Source: Streptococcus mitis
GTDB lineage: Bacteria; Bacillota; Bacilli; Lactobacillales; Streptococcaceae
Direction of reading: 5' to 3'
Assembly: GCF_023109105.1 (NCBI RefSeq)
Contig: NZ_JALDTZ010000002.1
Span: 164,240 to 228,239, forward strand
Length of the DNA stretch: 64,000 nt
The notes under the pieces were generated by a model. That model was not told the origin of the DNA. It searched no databases and saw nothing but the letters and a program-made list of their open reading frames with translations. Below are positions 1-8,194 of this stretch, piece after piece. The position numbers and the translations under genes were made by a program. Numbering within the stretch: the first letter of the stretch is position 1; the number at the start of each line of letters is the position of its first letter.

Positions 1-698
1 GGCTGGGACAGGTCTTCTCGGTAGACAAATCCTGCAAAGCTTAAGCAACGAGCTTCCTCCACCGTCTGTACTTGATTTTCTATTAGGGCTGTCAGGAAGG
101 CACCACGCGCTTTCTTTGAAATAGTTGAATGAATCTTCAGCTGCCCACCTCTATCCTCCATGAATTTGAAGGTCACCATCTTTTCTCTGATTTCCTTAGA
201 AAATACAGTCTCAAACTCGGACGACAAGAGGGAGAAAATTAGGTCTTCACCATTCATGGCTTCATCATAGGCTGCCTTCCAATGGCTCTTCAAAGTCTTA
301 CCATCGACTTTTAACTTCATCAAAAAGTCCAAACGGTGAGGAGCCATAGGTGACAAGGCTGGAACGACTCCGTACAAAGCCGACGTGATGAAGACATGAT
401 TTTCAAGATAGACTTGTTCTACCTCGGTCAGTTTGTCTCTCTTAATGTGACGGTACATAAGCCCATCAAAAAGTTTCAAGGCTGTGTAGTGTTGAGCAGT
501 TTGGTTTTTCAAAGCTTGGATATTCTGAAATTCTTCCGCTGCCTTCTCAGCTGATACCTTGTAAAAGCTCTCCAATTGACTAGCAGAATAGAGGGCCAAG
601 GCATCAAGCACAGCCTGACTTTCTGGTCTTAAAGGAGTTTCCTCGATACTTGGCAAATCTGTGTTCATTTCTTTTGCTGTTGGGATTAAAATTTTCAT
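1..698 (-). CDS. yaaA: YaaA family peroxide-stress protein (UPF0246), 3' end cut by window edge
   Basis: About 232 codons are visible, reading from the ATG at 698 to the window edge with no stop, so the last few codons lie outside. The N-terminus MKILIPTAKEMN and the later SALYGVV and HRLDF stretches are typical of YaaA/UPF0246. In E. coli this family limits free intracellular iron and oxidative DNA damage during peroxide stress; the molecular activity is not firmly established and the role here is inferred from family. It is cytoplasmic, with no signal or membrane segment. It is the last gene seen on this side and is separated by a terminator hairpin (748-770) from the upstream small gene, so it should be transcribed separately. 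Confidence 0.9.
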   Translation of the reverse strand, partial: MKILIPTAKEMNTDLPSIEETPLRPESQAVLDALALYSASQLESFYKVSAEKAAEEFQNIQALKNQTAQHYTALKLFDGLMYRHIKRDKLTEVEQVYLENHVFITSALYGVVPALSPMAPHRLDFLMKLKVDGKTLKSHWKAAYDEAMNGEDLIFSLLSSEFETVFSKEIREKMVTFKFMEDRGGQLKIHSTISKKARGAFLTALIENQVQTVEEARCLSFAGFVYREDLSQ

Positions 699-747
699 AT
701 GAATAGTGTAGCATATTTTTGAGCCACTACCAAGAAATTCATCTAAA

Positions 748-770
748 AAACCTCGGTTTGACCGAGGTTT
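748..770 (-). terminator. Intrinsic terminator after the 54-codon gene
   Basis: A perfect 10-bp inverted repeat (AAACCTCGGT / ACCGAGGTTT) with a 3-nt loop is followed on the minus strand by a T-rich run (TTTTTTAG). It lies just past the stop of the small gene at 777-941 and before yaaA, and can act as a rho-independent terminator for that gene. Confidence 0.8.
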
Positions 771-776
771 ATCTGT

Positions 777-941
777 TTATTTTGGCCATCCTAACCAGAT
801 AGCTACGAGAACAAGGGCTGTGCCAGCTAAACTTGTTAAGATAGAAAAGAATTTATCTTTTTTCTCCTTGAACTGAGAAAAACCTATCTTCAAAGCGAGC
901 AGTCCGAGTAGCATGGAAGCAACCATCAAATAAAACCCCAT
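777..941 (-). CDS. Small membrane protein, 54 aa, unknown function
   Basis: ATG at 941 is preceded by a strong GGAGG Shine-Dalgarno sequence about 8 nt upstream, and the frame ends in TAA at 777. The product starts MGFYLMVASMLLGLLAL and ends LVLVAIWLGWPK: two hydrophobic segments (about residues 3-18 and 37-52) separated by a lysine-rich loop (QFKEKKDKF), which predicts a two-pass membrane miniprotein with the basic loop inside. It has its own downstream terminator. I recognise no domain. The good ribosome site, membrane topology and dedicated terminator support it as a real gene although it is too short for most ORF finders. Confidence 0.7.
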   Translation of the reverse strand: MGFYLMVASMLLGLLALKIGFSQFKEKKDKFFSILTSLAGTALVLVAIWLGWPK

Positions 942-1006
942 TTGTTTGTCCTCCATTAGTCTTAATTTACCTTATTATAACTTATATTTTTAAAATAAAG
1001 CTGTTT

Positions 1007-2602
1007 TTACTGCACTTTAAAGGTCTTGAGATAATTGTCTTTTCCTACTTGACCTTCGAAGGTTTTACCATTTTCAAGGTAAGGAAGGTCATCGGATACT
1101 GAGGCTTTAACCTTGTAAATCTTGCCATCAACTTTAAAGAAGTAGACGGTGTCGCCCTTGATAACAGCTGATTTGAGGTCTGCTACCACACCCTTGATGC
1201 TTTCTGTGGTTTCATTATCAATCTCAAGGTCGTTTTTATTGGCGTACTTGCTGAGCAGTTCTTCTACTGTAGTAGCTACGATAACATTTTGGTACTCGAC
1301 TGCGTCTACCAGAGCGTACTCTTTGACCAAGCCCGCATTGTCCTTCAAGCCCATGATGTAGAGAGGTTTGTCATTGAGGTTGATGAGAATTGGGAAGGTT
1401 GCCTTGTAGGATTTCTCCTGAACAGCACCTTCGGCTGATTCACGGGCTGATTCTTCGGTCGCAGAAGCCAAGCTGTACTTAGTGATTTCCCCTGTTCGCA
1501 TATTTTCAAGGATGAAGCCAAGGTTACTTTCATCTGCATTGGCCGACGTCACACCTGTGTAGAGATAGATGTCATTGCCGATAGACAAGTAATTATAGCC
1601 CTTGGTAGTCTGGGTCACATTTTTCTTGGAAATCATGGCATTCCAGAAACCGTCCTTGTACTTGCCGTTGTAGTTGATTTGCTCAATGGTTTCCTCAGCT
1701 GGATAGACCCTGTCCACCCATTCTGGAACATCCGCCAAGCTGTACTCCTTGGTTTCTCCATTTGTGGCATCCAAGATAATGACTGAAACAGGACGGGGAA
1801 CCGCAAGCCCAAATTGCTTTTGGTAAACCGTTGCTACATAGAAAGGATTGCCCTCATCATCCACCTCAAATGATGGAGTCTTGAAGATTTTTGTTGGGTA
1901 CTTAAAGCGCAGGTGGCGTTTGACATCACGGTTAAAATACTCCGAGTCCGAATACTTGATTGGTGTCTTCAAGTCCACCAAGTCCGCATTTCCAGTCACC
2001 ATGTCCACCTTGATATACTCGCCGATTCCCTTGGCCTGATTGTTAAACCATTTAATAGGGTCTGCGTATTCTAGTGGCGTAACCCGATAAGGTTTCCCAT
2101 CAATTGTCAATTGGGTATAGGTATCTGCCGCTACATACTGCGACACCTTATCCGTCAGGGAACCCAAGTAACGGTCACCAATTTTTTCAGCGGTACTTCT
2201 ATCTAAGATAGGAACCTTACTGGTGTCAGTCTTAGGAAATTCAGTAAAGTCTTTTTCCGTAACCGTGACTACATTGGCATAATTTTTAGCCTGAAAAATG
2301 CTGGAAGTTACCAAGGAAACCAAAGCTGCCAAGAGAAGAATCCCTCCAATAGAAGCAAAAAGAACTTTACCTAACCGATTGATTTTGAAACCTTCAAGAT
2401 TTAAGGCAGCTTCCGCCTTGCCGTGGCGCACATGAACTGTTTTGACCAGATTGATTCCCTTGCCAAAGCCAAATAAGATTGCCACAAGCAGCAAATGCCC
2501 ACAGAGAAAAAAGAGAAATTCCCAGCTGGTCAGGTTAAGAGGCGGTAAAAAGATATACCAGGTCGTTGCGATAAAAATAAATTCAAAGACTATTCGTTTC
2601 AT
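1007..2602 (-). CDS. Conserved membrane protein with large extracytoplasmic domain, unknown function
   Basis: 531 residues. The N-terminus holds three hydrophobic helices: about residues 5-22, 28-46 and 82-104 (GKVLFASIGGILLLAALVS). The remaining ~425 residues are hydrophilic and have no further membrane segment, so they probably form a surface-exposed domain. That part alternates short strands with KEYSLADV- and TKYSLASA-like motifs, suggesting repeated beta-rich modules (PepSY-like architecture is possible, not established). The start has AGGAGG 6-7 nt upstream. It lies 11 bp downstream of the deformylase-like gene and is probably cotranscribed with it. I do not recognise a function. Confidence 0.85.
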   Translation of the reverse strand: MKRIVFEFIFIATTWYIFLPPLNLTSWEFLFFLCGHLLLVAILFGFGKGINLVKTVHVRHGKAEAALNLEGFKINRLGKVLFASIGGILLLAALVSLVTSSIFQAKNYANVVTVTEKDFTEFPKTDTSKVPILDRSTAEKIGDRYLGSLTDKVSQYVAADTYTQLTIDGKPYRVTPLEYADPIKWFNNQAKGIGEYIKVDMVTGNADLVDLKTPIKYSDSEYFNRDVKRHLRFKYPTKIFKTPSFEVDDEGNPFYVATVYQKQFGLAVPRPVSVIILDATNGETKEYSLADVPEWVDRVYPAEETIEQINYNGKYKDGFWNAMISKKNVTQTTKGYNYLSIGNDIYLYTGVTSANADESNLGFILENMRTGEITKYSLASATEESARESAEGAVQEKSYKATFPILINLNDKPLYIMGLKDNAGLVKEYALVDAVEYQNVIVATTVEELLSKYANKNDLEIDNETTESIKGVVADLKSAVIKGDTVYFFKVDGKIYKVKASVSDDLPYLENGKTFEGQVGKDNYLKTFKVQ

Positions 2603-2613
2603 TTGCTTTCCTC

Positions 2614-3024
2614 CTAAATGATTCGTCCTTCCAAGTGATCTAGTTCATGCTGGCAAATCTGAGCTGGGAAGCCTGTCAAGGTAATAGTCTGTTCCTGCCA
2701 CTTGCTGTCACGATAGGAAATCCTTATAGTTTCATAACGCTTAGCAGGTCTCACACCCATCAAGGACAAACAGCCTTCTTCTGTCTCATAAGGTCCTTCA
2801 GAGGATAGGAGAACTGGGTTAAACATGACCACGGGAACCAAGCCAAGATTAAAGATAATCACGCGCTTCTGCACCCCAATCATATTGGCAGCTAGACCAA
2901 CACAGGTCTCACGATTCGCAAGCAGGGTATCCTGCAAATCTCTGGCAAGATACAGGTCTTCCTGACTTGCCGTCTGAGACACCTGGGATAAAAATAAGAT
3001 ATCCTTCACAATTTTCTTTTCCAC
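2614..3024 (-). CDS. Peptide deformylase paralogue with altered motif 1
   Basis: 136 residues, shorter than a typical Gram-positive deformylase (~200). Motif 2 (EGCLS, residues 83-87) and motif 3 (HELDH, 126-130) supply the Cys and two His metal ligands and the catalytic Glu. Motif 1, normally GxGxAAxQ, reads CVGLAANM (41-48), so the Gln that stabilises the oxyanion is replaced by Met. Deformylases remove the formyl group from new N-terminal Met. Pneumococcus is reported to carry a second, inactive deformylase homologue, and this is likely that type; activity cannot be judged from sequence. The start codon is GTG (3022-3024), with AGGAG 9 nt upstream. It is translationally close to the membrane-protein gene that follows. 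Confidence 0.85.
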   Translation of the reverse strand: MEKKIVKDILFLSQVSQTASQEDLYLARDLQDTLLANRETCVGLAANMIGVQKRVIIFNLGLVPVVMFNPVLLSSEGPYETEEGCLSLMGVRPAKRYETIRISYRDSKWQEQTITLTGFPAQICQHELDHLEGRII

Positions 3025-3139
3025 TTCCTCACACTCCTCTAGATGTTTACTATATTATAGCAATTATAGCACAAAAGCTGATAACTGCAAGCCCTTTCCC
3101 TCAACTGTAGCAAAAAGCCATCCGAAGATGACTTTTTTA

Positions 3140-3931
3140 CTATTTAATTTCTTTATAAGTTACTTCCAAGCCACGCTTAACAGCTGGACGATTGGCAATT
3201 TTTTCTCCCCATTTTACTAGATTCTGGTAACTTGAGGCATCTAAGAATTTTGCAGAACCTTGATAAAGGTTTCCTTGGACTAACTGTCCATACCAAGACC
3301 AAATAGCAATATCTGCAATCGTATAGTCATTGCCTGCAATATAAGGTTTCTGAGCCAATTCCTTATCCAATAAATCCAACTGGCGTTTCACTTCCATCGT
3401 AAAACGATTAATTGGATATTCCAATTTTTCAGGGGCATAATTAAAGAAATGTCCAAATCCCCCACCTAGAAAAGGTGCAGCACCTGCTTGCCAGAATAGC
3501 CAATTCAAAACTTCTACCTTTTCCACAGGATTGCTTGGTAAAAAGGCTCCAAATTTCTCAGCAAGGTAAAGAAGAATATGAGCAGACTCAAAGACTCTTA
3601 CTTCTTCAGTCCCAGACTGGTCCAATAAGGCTGGAATCTTGGAATTGGGATTGAGCTTCACAAAGTCTGATCCGAATTGATCCCCATCCATAATAGCAAT
3701 CTTATATAAGTCGTAAGCTGCTTGCTCAAAACCAGCTTCTAGTAATTCTTCTAATAAGATAGTGACCTTCACACCATTTGGTGTTCCCAGTGAATAAAGC
3801 TGAAAAGGTTGTTCTCCTTTTGGCAAGTTTTGTTCGAAACGCGCGCCTGCTGTTGATCTATTTAGTCCTGTAAAGGCTCCTTGATTACTAGCTTCATCCT
3901 GCCATACGGTCGGTAATTGATATGCTGACAT
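3140..3931 (-). CDS. yghU: YghU-type glutathione S-transferase / disulfide-bond reductase
   Basis: 263 residues from the ATG at 3931, which has a GAGG ribosome site 8 nt upstream; an upstream in-frame start would overlap the caxP end and has no better site. The N-terminal thioredoxin-like domain contains the YSLGTPNGVKVTILLEELLE segment, and the C-terminal alpha-helical GST domain contains NDYTIADIAIWSWYG. E. coli YghU and YfcG of this Nu class bind two glutathiones and reduce disulfides. Streptococci import or make glutathione, so the role is plausible, but the substrate is unknown. It is cytoplasmic, starts 12 nt past the caxP stop and is probably read from the same riboswitch-controlled transcript. 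Confidence 0.9.
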   Translation of the reverse strand: MSAYQLPTVWQDEASNQGAFTGLNRSTAGARFEQNLPKGEQPFQLYSLGTPNGVKVTILLEELLEAGFEQAAYDLYKIAIMDGDQFGSDFVKLNPNSKIPALLDQSGTEEVRVFESAHILLYLAEKFGAFLPSNPVEKVEVLNWLFWQAGAAPFLGGGFGHFFNYAPEKLEYPINRFTMEVKRQLDLLDKELAQKPYIAGNDYTIADIAIWSWYGQLVQGNLYQGSAKFLDASSYQNLVKWGEKIANRPAVKRGLEVTYKEIK

Positions 3932-3943
3932 CAGAAACCTCAC

Positions 3944-6640
3944 TTAAATCGCATTCTTGTCAAAGCCGAGTTTACGTTGGATGAACTTAACAATTTCGAC
4001 AATAATAATCATTGAGAAGCTTCCAGCCATAACGATTCCCCATTGTGACAAGTCTAGTTTGGTTACATGGAAGATACCTTCAAGTGGTTCTACGACGATT
4101 GTTGCCATAAGAAGAATGAAGGATACCAAGATAGACCAGTTAAAGGTCTTAGACTTGAATGGTCCAACTGTTAAGATGGATTGGTAAACAGATTTCACAT
4201 TATAGGCATGGAAAAGCTGAATCAAACCAAGGGTTGCAAAGGCCATAGTAAGGGCATCTGCGTGAATAGCATGATTGTCACCCACATGAACTGGGTAAGC
4301 AATCGCAAGGCCATAAACACTCATAACAATAGCTGCTTGGAGTACACCTTGATAGATGATAGAACTGAAAACACCACCTGAGAAGAAGCTTGCCTTGCGT
4401 CCACGTGGTTTATGGTTCATGACACCAGGCTCAGCAGGTTCAACACCAAGAGCAATAGCTGGGAAGGTATCCGTTACCAAGTTAATCCACAAAAGATGAA
4501 CTGGCTGCAAGACGTCCCAACCAAACAAGGTTGACAGGAAGATGGTTAATACTTCAGCAGTATTGGCAGAAAGTAGGTACTGAATGGTCTTTTGAATGTT
4601 TGAAAAGACCTTACGTCCTTCTTCTACTGCGACGATGATGGTCGCAAAGTTATCATCTGCAAGAATCATGTCAGATGCACCCTTAGAAACCTCTGTACCA
4701 GTGATTCCCATACCGATACCGATATCTGCTGTTTTCAGAGCTGGCGCATCATTGACACCGTCACCTGTCATGGCAACGACCTTACCTTGTTTTTGCCAAG
4801 CTTTCACGATACGAACCTTGTGTTCTGGAGACACACGGGCATAAACAGAATACTGACCAACTACTTTTTCAAATTCTTCATCAGACAGTTCGTTGAGCTC
4901 TGCACCAGTTAAAACGTGGCCTTCTGTATCGTTTGCATCAATGATTCCCAAACGTTTGGCAATAGCTTCTGCTGTGTCTTGATGGTCACCCGTAATCATA
5001 ATTGGACGGATTCCCGCTTCCTTAGCCACACGAACAGCCTCAGCCGCCTCAGGACGTTCAGGGTCAATCATTCCGATCAAACCAGTAAAGATTAAATCAT
5101 TTTCTAATTCTTCAGAAGTAAGATTTTCTGGAATACTATCAATAATCTTATAAGCACCTGCAAGGACACGCAAGGCTTGGTGGGCCATTTCAGAGTTGTT
5201 TGTATGAATAAGGTTTGTAACCTTCTCATCAATCGGAGCAATATCCCCAGCCTTATCACGAAGAACACAACGTTTCAAAAGTTGGTCTGGCGCACCTTTG
5301 ACTGCCACAAGGAAACGACCATCTGGCAATGGGTGAACCGTTGACATGAGCTTACGGTCAGAGTCAAATGGCAACTCAGCTACACGAGGATATTTCTCTA
5401 AGAAACCTTTGACATCGTAACCCTTATCCAAGGCATACTGAATGAAGGCTGTCTCGGTTGGGTCACCAATCAGGTTGCCTTCCACATCGATTTTCGTATC
5501 ATTGGCTAAGACAACTGAACGAAGAAGAGGCATTTCAAGACCTAGTTCAATGTTATCAGCCGAGTCATGTAGGACTGCATCGTAGAAGACTTTTTCAACT
5601 GTCATCTTGTTCATAGTCAGCGTACCAGTCTTATCAGAAGCAATGATTTCAGTTGAACCAAGGGTTTCAACTGCTGGCAACTTCCGAACGATAGAGTTTC
5701 GTTTTGCCAAAACTTGAGTACCAAGGGCAAGAACGATAGTTACGATAGCAGGAAGTCCTTCTGGGATGGCTGCAACAGCAAGGGCAACAGAGGTCATCAA
5801 CTCACCAAGTGGATTTTTCCCTTGAATGAAGACACCCACTACAAAAGTAACAAGGGCAATGACCAAGATAGCATAGGTCAAGACCTTAGAAAGGTTGTTC
5901 AAGTTTTGTTTGAGTGGTGTATCCGTCTCATCCGCATCTTGGAGCATGCCAGCGATATGACCAACTTCCGTGTACATACCTGTATTGACAACAACACCAA
6001 GACCACGACCATAAGTCACATTTGAGTTTTGGAAGGCCATATTGACACGGTCACCAATACCAGCATCTGCAGCAAGATCAACTGTCAGGTCTTTTTCAAC
6101 TGGAACAGACTCACCTGTAAGAGCTGCTTCTTCGATTTTAAGAGAATTGGCTTCTAGCAAACGTAGGTCTGCTGGTACCACATCGCCAGCTTCAAGGGCA
6201 ACGATATCACCTGGTACCAATTCTTTAGAATCAATCTCAGCCATGTGCCCATCACGAAGAACCCGAGCAGCTGGACTAGACATAGATTTGAGAGCTTCGA
6301 TAGCTTCTTCGGCTTTCCCTTCTTGGTAAACACCAAAGGCAGCGTTGATGATAACCACGGCTAGGATGATAATGGCATCTGCGATATCTTCCCCACCAGA
6401 AGTCACGACTGACAAGATTGCTGCCGCAACTAGGATAATAATCATCAAATCCTTAAATTGTTCGATGAATTTGACTAGAATTGATCGTTTCTCGCCTTCT
6501 TCGAGTTCATTGTGGCCAAATTCGGCAAGGCGCTTTTCAGCCTCACTTGATGACAAACCTTGCTCGGTCGCATCCACAGCCTTCAAGACCTCTTCAGGAC
6601 TCTGAGTGTAAAACGCTTGGCGTTTTTGTTCTTTTGACAT
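3944..6640 (-). CDS. caxP: P2-type calcium-exporting ATPase CaxP (MgtA)
   Basis: 898 residues from the ATG at 6640 with a GGAGGAG site 6 nt upstream; the longer in-frame extension has no such site. Visible landmarks: N-terminal cation-ATPase domain, actuator TGES (about 175-178), PEGLP in M4 (Ca2+-type signature), phosphorylation DKTGTLT (Asp about 336), nucleotide-binding KGAPD, the MTGDGVNDAP hinge, and six C-terminal helices. This is a SERCA/PMCA-like pump of the plasma membrane. The pneumococcal orthologue exports Ca2+ and protects against calcium and manganese stress. Its leader holds a yybP-ykoY riboswitch plus terminator, so expression should rise with Mn2+. It is divergent from mntE, placing two metal exporters back to back. 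Confidence 0.95.
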   Translation of the reverse strand: MSKEQKRQAFYTQSPEEVLKAVDATEQGLSSSEAEKRLAEFGHNELEEGEKRSILVKFIEQFKDLMIIILVAAAILSVVTSGGEDIADAIIILAVVIINAAFGVYQEGKAEEAIEALKSMSSPAARVLRDGHMAEIDSKELVPGDIVALEAGDVVPADLRLLEANSLKIEEAALTGESVPVEKDLTVDLAADAGIGDRVNMAFQNSNVTYGRGLGVVVNTGMYTEVGHIAGMLQDADETDTPLKQNLNNLSKVLTYAILVIALVTFVVGVFIQGKNPLGELMTSVALAVAAIPEGLPAIVTIVLALGTQVLAKRNSIVRKLPAVETLGSTEIIASDKTGTLTMNKMTVEKVFYDAVLHDSADNIELGLEMPLLRSVVLANDTKIDVEGNLIGDPTETAFIQYALDKGYDVKGFLEKYPRVAELPFDSDRKLMSTVHPLPDGRFLVAVKGAPDQLLKRCVLRDKAGDIAPIDEKVTNLIHTNNSEMAHQALRVLAGAYKIIDSIPENLTSEELENDLIFTGLIGMIDPERPEAAEAVRVAKEAGIRPIMITGDHQDTAEAIAKRLGIIDANDTEGHVLTGAELNELSDEEFEKVVGQYSVYARVSPEHKVRIVKAWQKQGKVVAMTGDGVNDAPALKTADIGIGMGITGTEVSKGASDMILADDNFATIIVAVEEGRKVFSNIQKTIQYLLSANTAEVLTIFLSTLFGWDVLQPVHLLWINLVTDTFPAIALGVEPAEPGVMNHKPRGRKASFFSGGVFSSIIYQGVLQAAIVMSVYGLAIAYPVHVGDNHAIHADALTMAFATLGLIQLFHAYNVKSVYQSILTVGPFKSKTFNWSILVSFILLMATIVVEPLEGIFHVTKLDLSQWGIVMAGSFSMIIIVEIVKFIQRKLGFDKNAI

Positions 6641-6714
6641 GTGTCTCCTCCTTGACATTGTGTGCAAAACAGACTCTCTTTTCCCTCATCGCATCTTTTC
6701 ACGACAAACAAAAA

Positions 6715-6740
6715 GAGACCTGTTAGTCATAACAAGTCTC
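6715..6740 (-). terminator. Riboswitch-controlled intrinsic terminator upstream of caxP
   Basis: On the minus strand an 11-bp stem (GAGACTTGTTA / TAACAGGTCTC, one G-U pair, 4-nt loop) is followed directly by TTTTTGTTT. It lies between the yybP-ykoY aptamer and the caxP ribosome site, the expected place for an expression-platform terminator whose formation is prevented when the aptamer is bound. Confidence 0.85.
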
Positions 6741-6836
6741 GCTGTTTAAGATAGGGCCGGAAAGCATACTTTTCAGTATAAAATTCGGAATGACGACACT
6801 ATCACAGGTTTCTGCCAGCTACTCCCTTGAGTAGTA
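6741..6836 (-). promoter_or_regulatory. yybP-ykoY (Mn2+-sensing) riboswitch aptamer
   Basis: The minus-strand transcript begins near a TATAAT box and contains the family hallmarks: CTCAAGGGAGTAGCTGGC near the 5' end, then the conserved CCTG and GTCATTC segments, an internal hairpin (ATACTGAAAAGTAT), and a closing GGCCCTATC. The family binds Mn2+ (with Mg2+) and turns on exporters. Together with the adjacent terminator it predicts Mn2+-induced readthrough into caxP. Boundaries are approximate. A closely similar riboswitch has been described in front of the pneumococcal orthologue. Confidence 0.85.
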
Positions 6837-6838
6837 CT

Positions 6839-6867
6839 ATTATACCAAATTTTGAAAAGTTTTCAAA
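6839..6867 (-). promoter_or_regulatory. Promoter for caxP riboswitch transcript
   Basis: On the minus strand, TTGAAA lies 16 nt before a perfect TATAAT (6839-6844). Transcription would start just before the aptamer. Confidence 0.7.
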
Positions 6868-6885
6868 GAGTAAAAACTGACTTAT

Positions 6886-6914
6886 TTGAATTTTCCCTTG
6901 AAAACCAGTATAAT
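6886..6914 (+). promoter_or_regulatory. Promoter for mntE
   Basis: TTGAAT (6886-6891) and a perfect TATAAT (6909-6914) are separated by 17 nt. An AAGGAAG ribosome site precedes the mntE ATG at 6948. The promoter is divergent from the caxP promoter about 20 bp away, so the two regions are tightly packed. Confidence 0.8.
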
Positions 6915-6947
6915 GGTAGAATGCTATGTGACTAGAAAGGAAGTTGA

Positions 6948-8141
6948 ATGAAGCAATCTATCTCAAATCTCAAGTTAGCTGAGCGTGGGGCCATTATCAG
7001 TATTTCGACCTATTTAATCTTGTCTGCAGCCAAATTAGCGACTGGTCACCTCCTCCATTCATCCAGTTTGGTGGCCGATGGTTTTAACAACGTTTCGGAC
7101 ATCATTGGAAATGTCGCCCTCTTGATTGGGATTCGGATGGCGCGCCAGCCTGCTGACCGTGGCCATCGTTTCGGCCACTGGAAGATTGAAGATTTGGCCA
7201 GCTTGATCACTTCTATCATCATGTTCTATGTTGGCTTTGATGTGCTGAGGGATACCATTCAAAAAATTCTCAGTCGGGAAGAAACGGTCATTGATCCTCT
7301 TGGTGCAACTCTAGGAATCATTTCTGCAGCGATTATGTTTGTGGTGTATCTCTACAACACTCGCCTCAGTAAGAAATCCAACTCCAAGGCACTCAAGGCC
7401 GCCGCCAAGGACAATCTTTCTGACGCTGTTACTTCACTTGGAACTACCATCGCCATCCTGGCCAGCAGTTTCAATTATCCCATTGTGGATAAACTGGTTG
7501 CTATTGTCATCACCTTCTTTATCTTGAAAACTGCCTATGATATCTTCATCGAGTCTTCCTTTAGCCTTTCAGATGGCTTCGATGACCGTCTGCTTGAGGA
7601 CTATCAAAAGGCCATTATGGAAATTCCAAAGATTAGTAAGGTCAAATCCCAAAGAGGTCGCACCTACGGTAGCAACATCTATCTGGATATCACGTTAGAA
7701 ATGAATCCAGACTTGTCTGTTTACGAAAGTCATGAAATCGCGGATCAGGTCGAGTCTATGCTGGAGGAACGTTTTGGCGTCTTTGATACCGATATCCATA
7801 TCGAGCCGGCGCCTATCCCTGAGGATGAAATTTTAGACAATGTCTATAAAAAATTGCTCATGCGTGAACAATTGATTGACCAAGGAAATCAATTACAAGA
7901 ACTCCTAGCCGAAGACTTTGTCTATATCCGCCAAGATGGAAAGCAGATGGATAAAGAGGCTTATAAGGCTGAAAAAGAGTTAAATTCAGCTATCAAGGAC
8001 ATCCAAATCACTTCTATCAGTCAAAAAACCAAACTCATCTGCTATGAGCTAGACGGTATCGTTCATACCAGTATCTGGCGTCGCCATGAGACTTGGCAAA
8101 ATATCTTCCACCAAGAAACAAAAAAAGAAGACCAACAGTAA
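6948..8141 (+). CDS. mntE: Cation diffusion facilitator, manganese exporter MntE
   Basis: 397 residues. The N-terminal CDF transmembrane domain (about residues 12-215) carries the two metal-site signatures: VADGFNNVSD (Asp44, Asn48, Asp51 region) and HRFGHWKIED (His73, His77). These are followed by a cytoplasmic dimerisation domain (about 220-300, with IHIEP) and a ~90-residue C-terminal extension. The close match to pneumococcal MntE, plus the riboswitch-controlled caxP alongside, points to Mn2+ efflux across the plasma membrane. Transcribed from its own promoter and ended by a strong hairpin at 8142-8160. Loss of MntE in pneumococcus causes manganese sensitivity; that is family knowledge, not visible here. 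Confidence 0.93.
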   Translation: MKQSISNLKLAERGAIISISTYLILSAAKLATGHLLHSSSLVADGFNNVSDIIGNVALLIGIRMARQPADRGHRFGHWKIEDLASLITSIIMFYVGFDVLRDTIQKILSREETVIDPLGATLGIISAAIMFVVYLYNTRLSKKSNSKALKAAAKDNLSDAVTSLGTTIAILASSFNYPIVDKLVAIVITFFILKTAYDIFIESSFSLSDGFDDRLLEDYQKAIMEIPKISKVKSQRGRTYGSNIYLDITLEMNPDLSVYESHEIADQVESMLEERFGVFDTDIHIEPAPIPEDEILDNVYKKLLMREQLIDQGNQLQELLAEDFVYIRQDGKQMDKEAYKAEKELNSAIKDIQITSISQKTKLICYELDGIVHTSIWRRHETWQNIFHQETKKEDQQ

Positions 8142-8167
8142 CCCTATCCAGTGGATAGGGCTTTTTT
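8142..8167 (+). terminator. Intrinsic terminator of mntE
   Basis: An 8-bp GC-rich stem (CCCTATCC / GGATAGGG) begins one base after the stop and is followed by C and six T residues. Confidence 0.9.
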
Positions 8168-8194
8168 GATTGATTTTCTTTAACCTAAACTATC

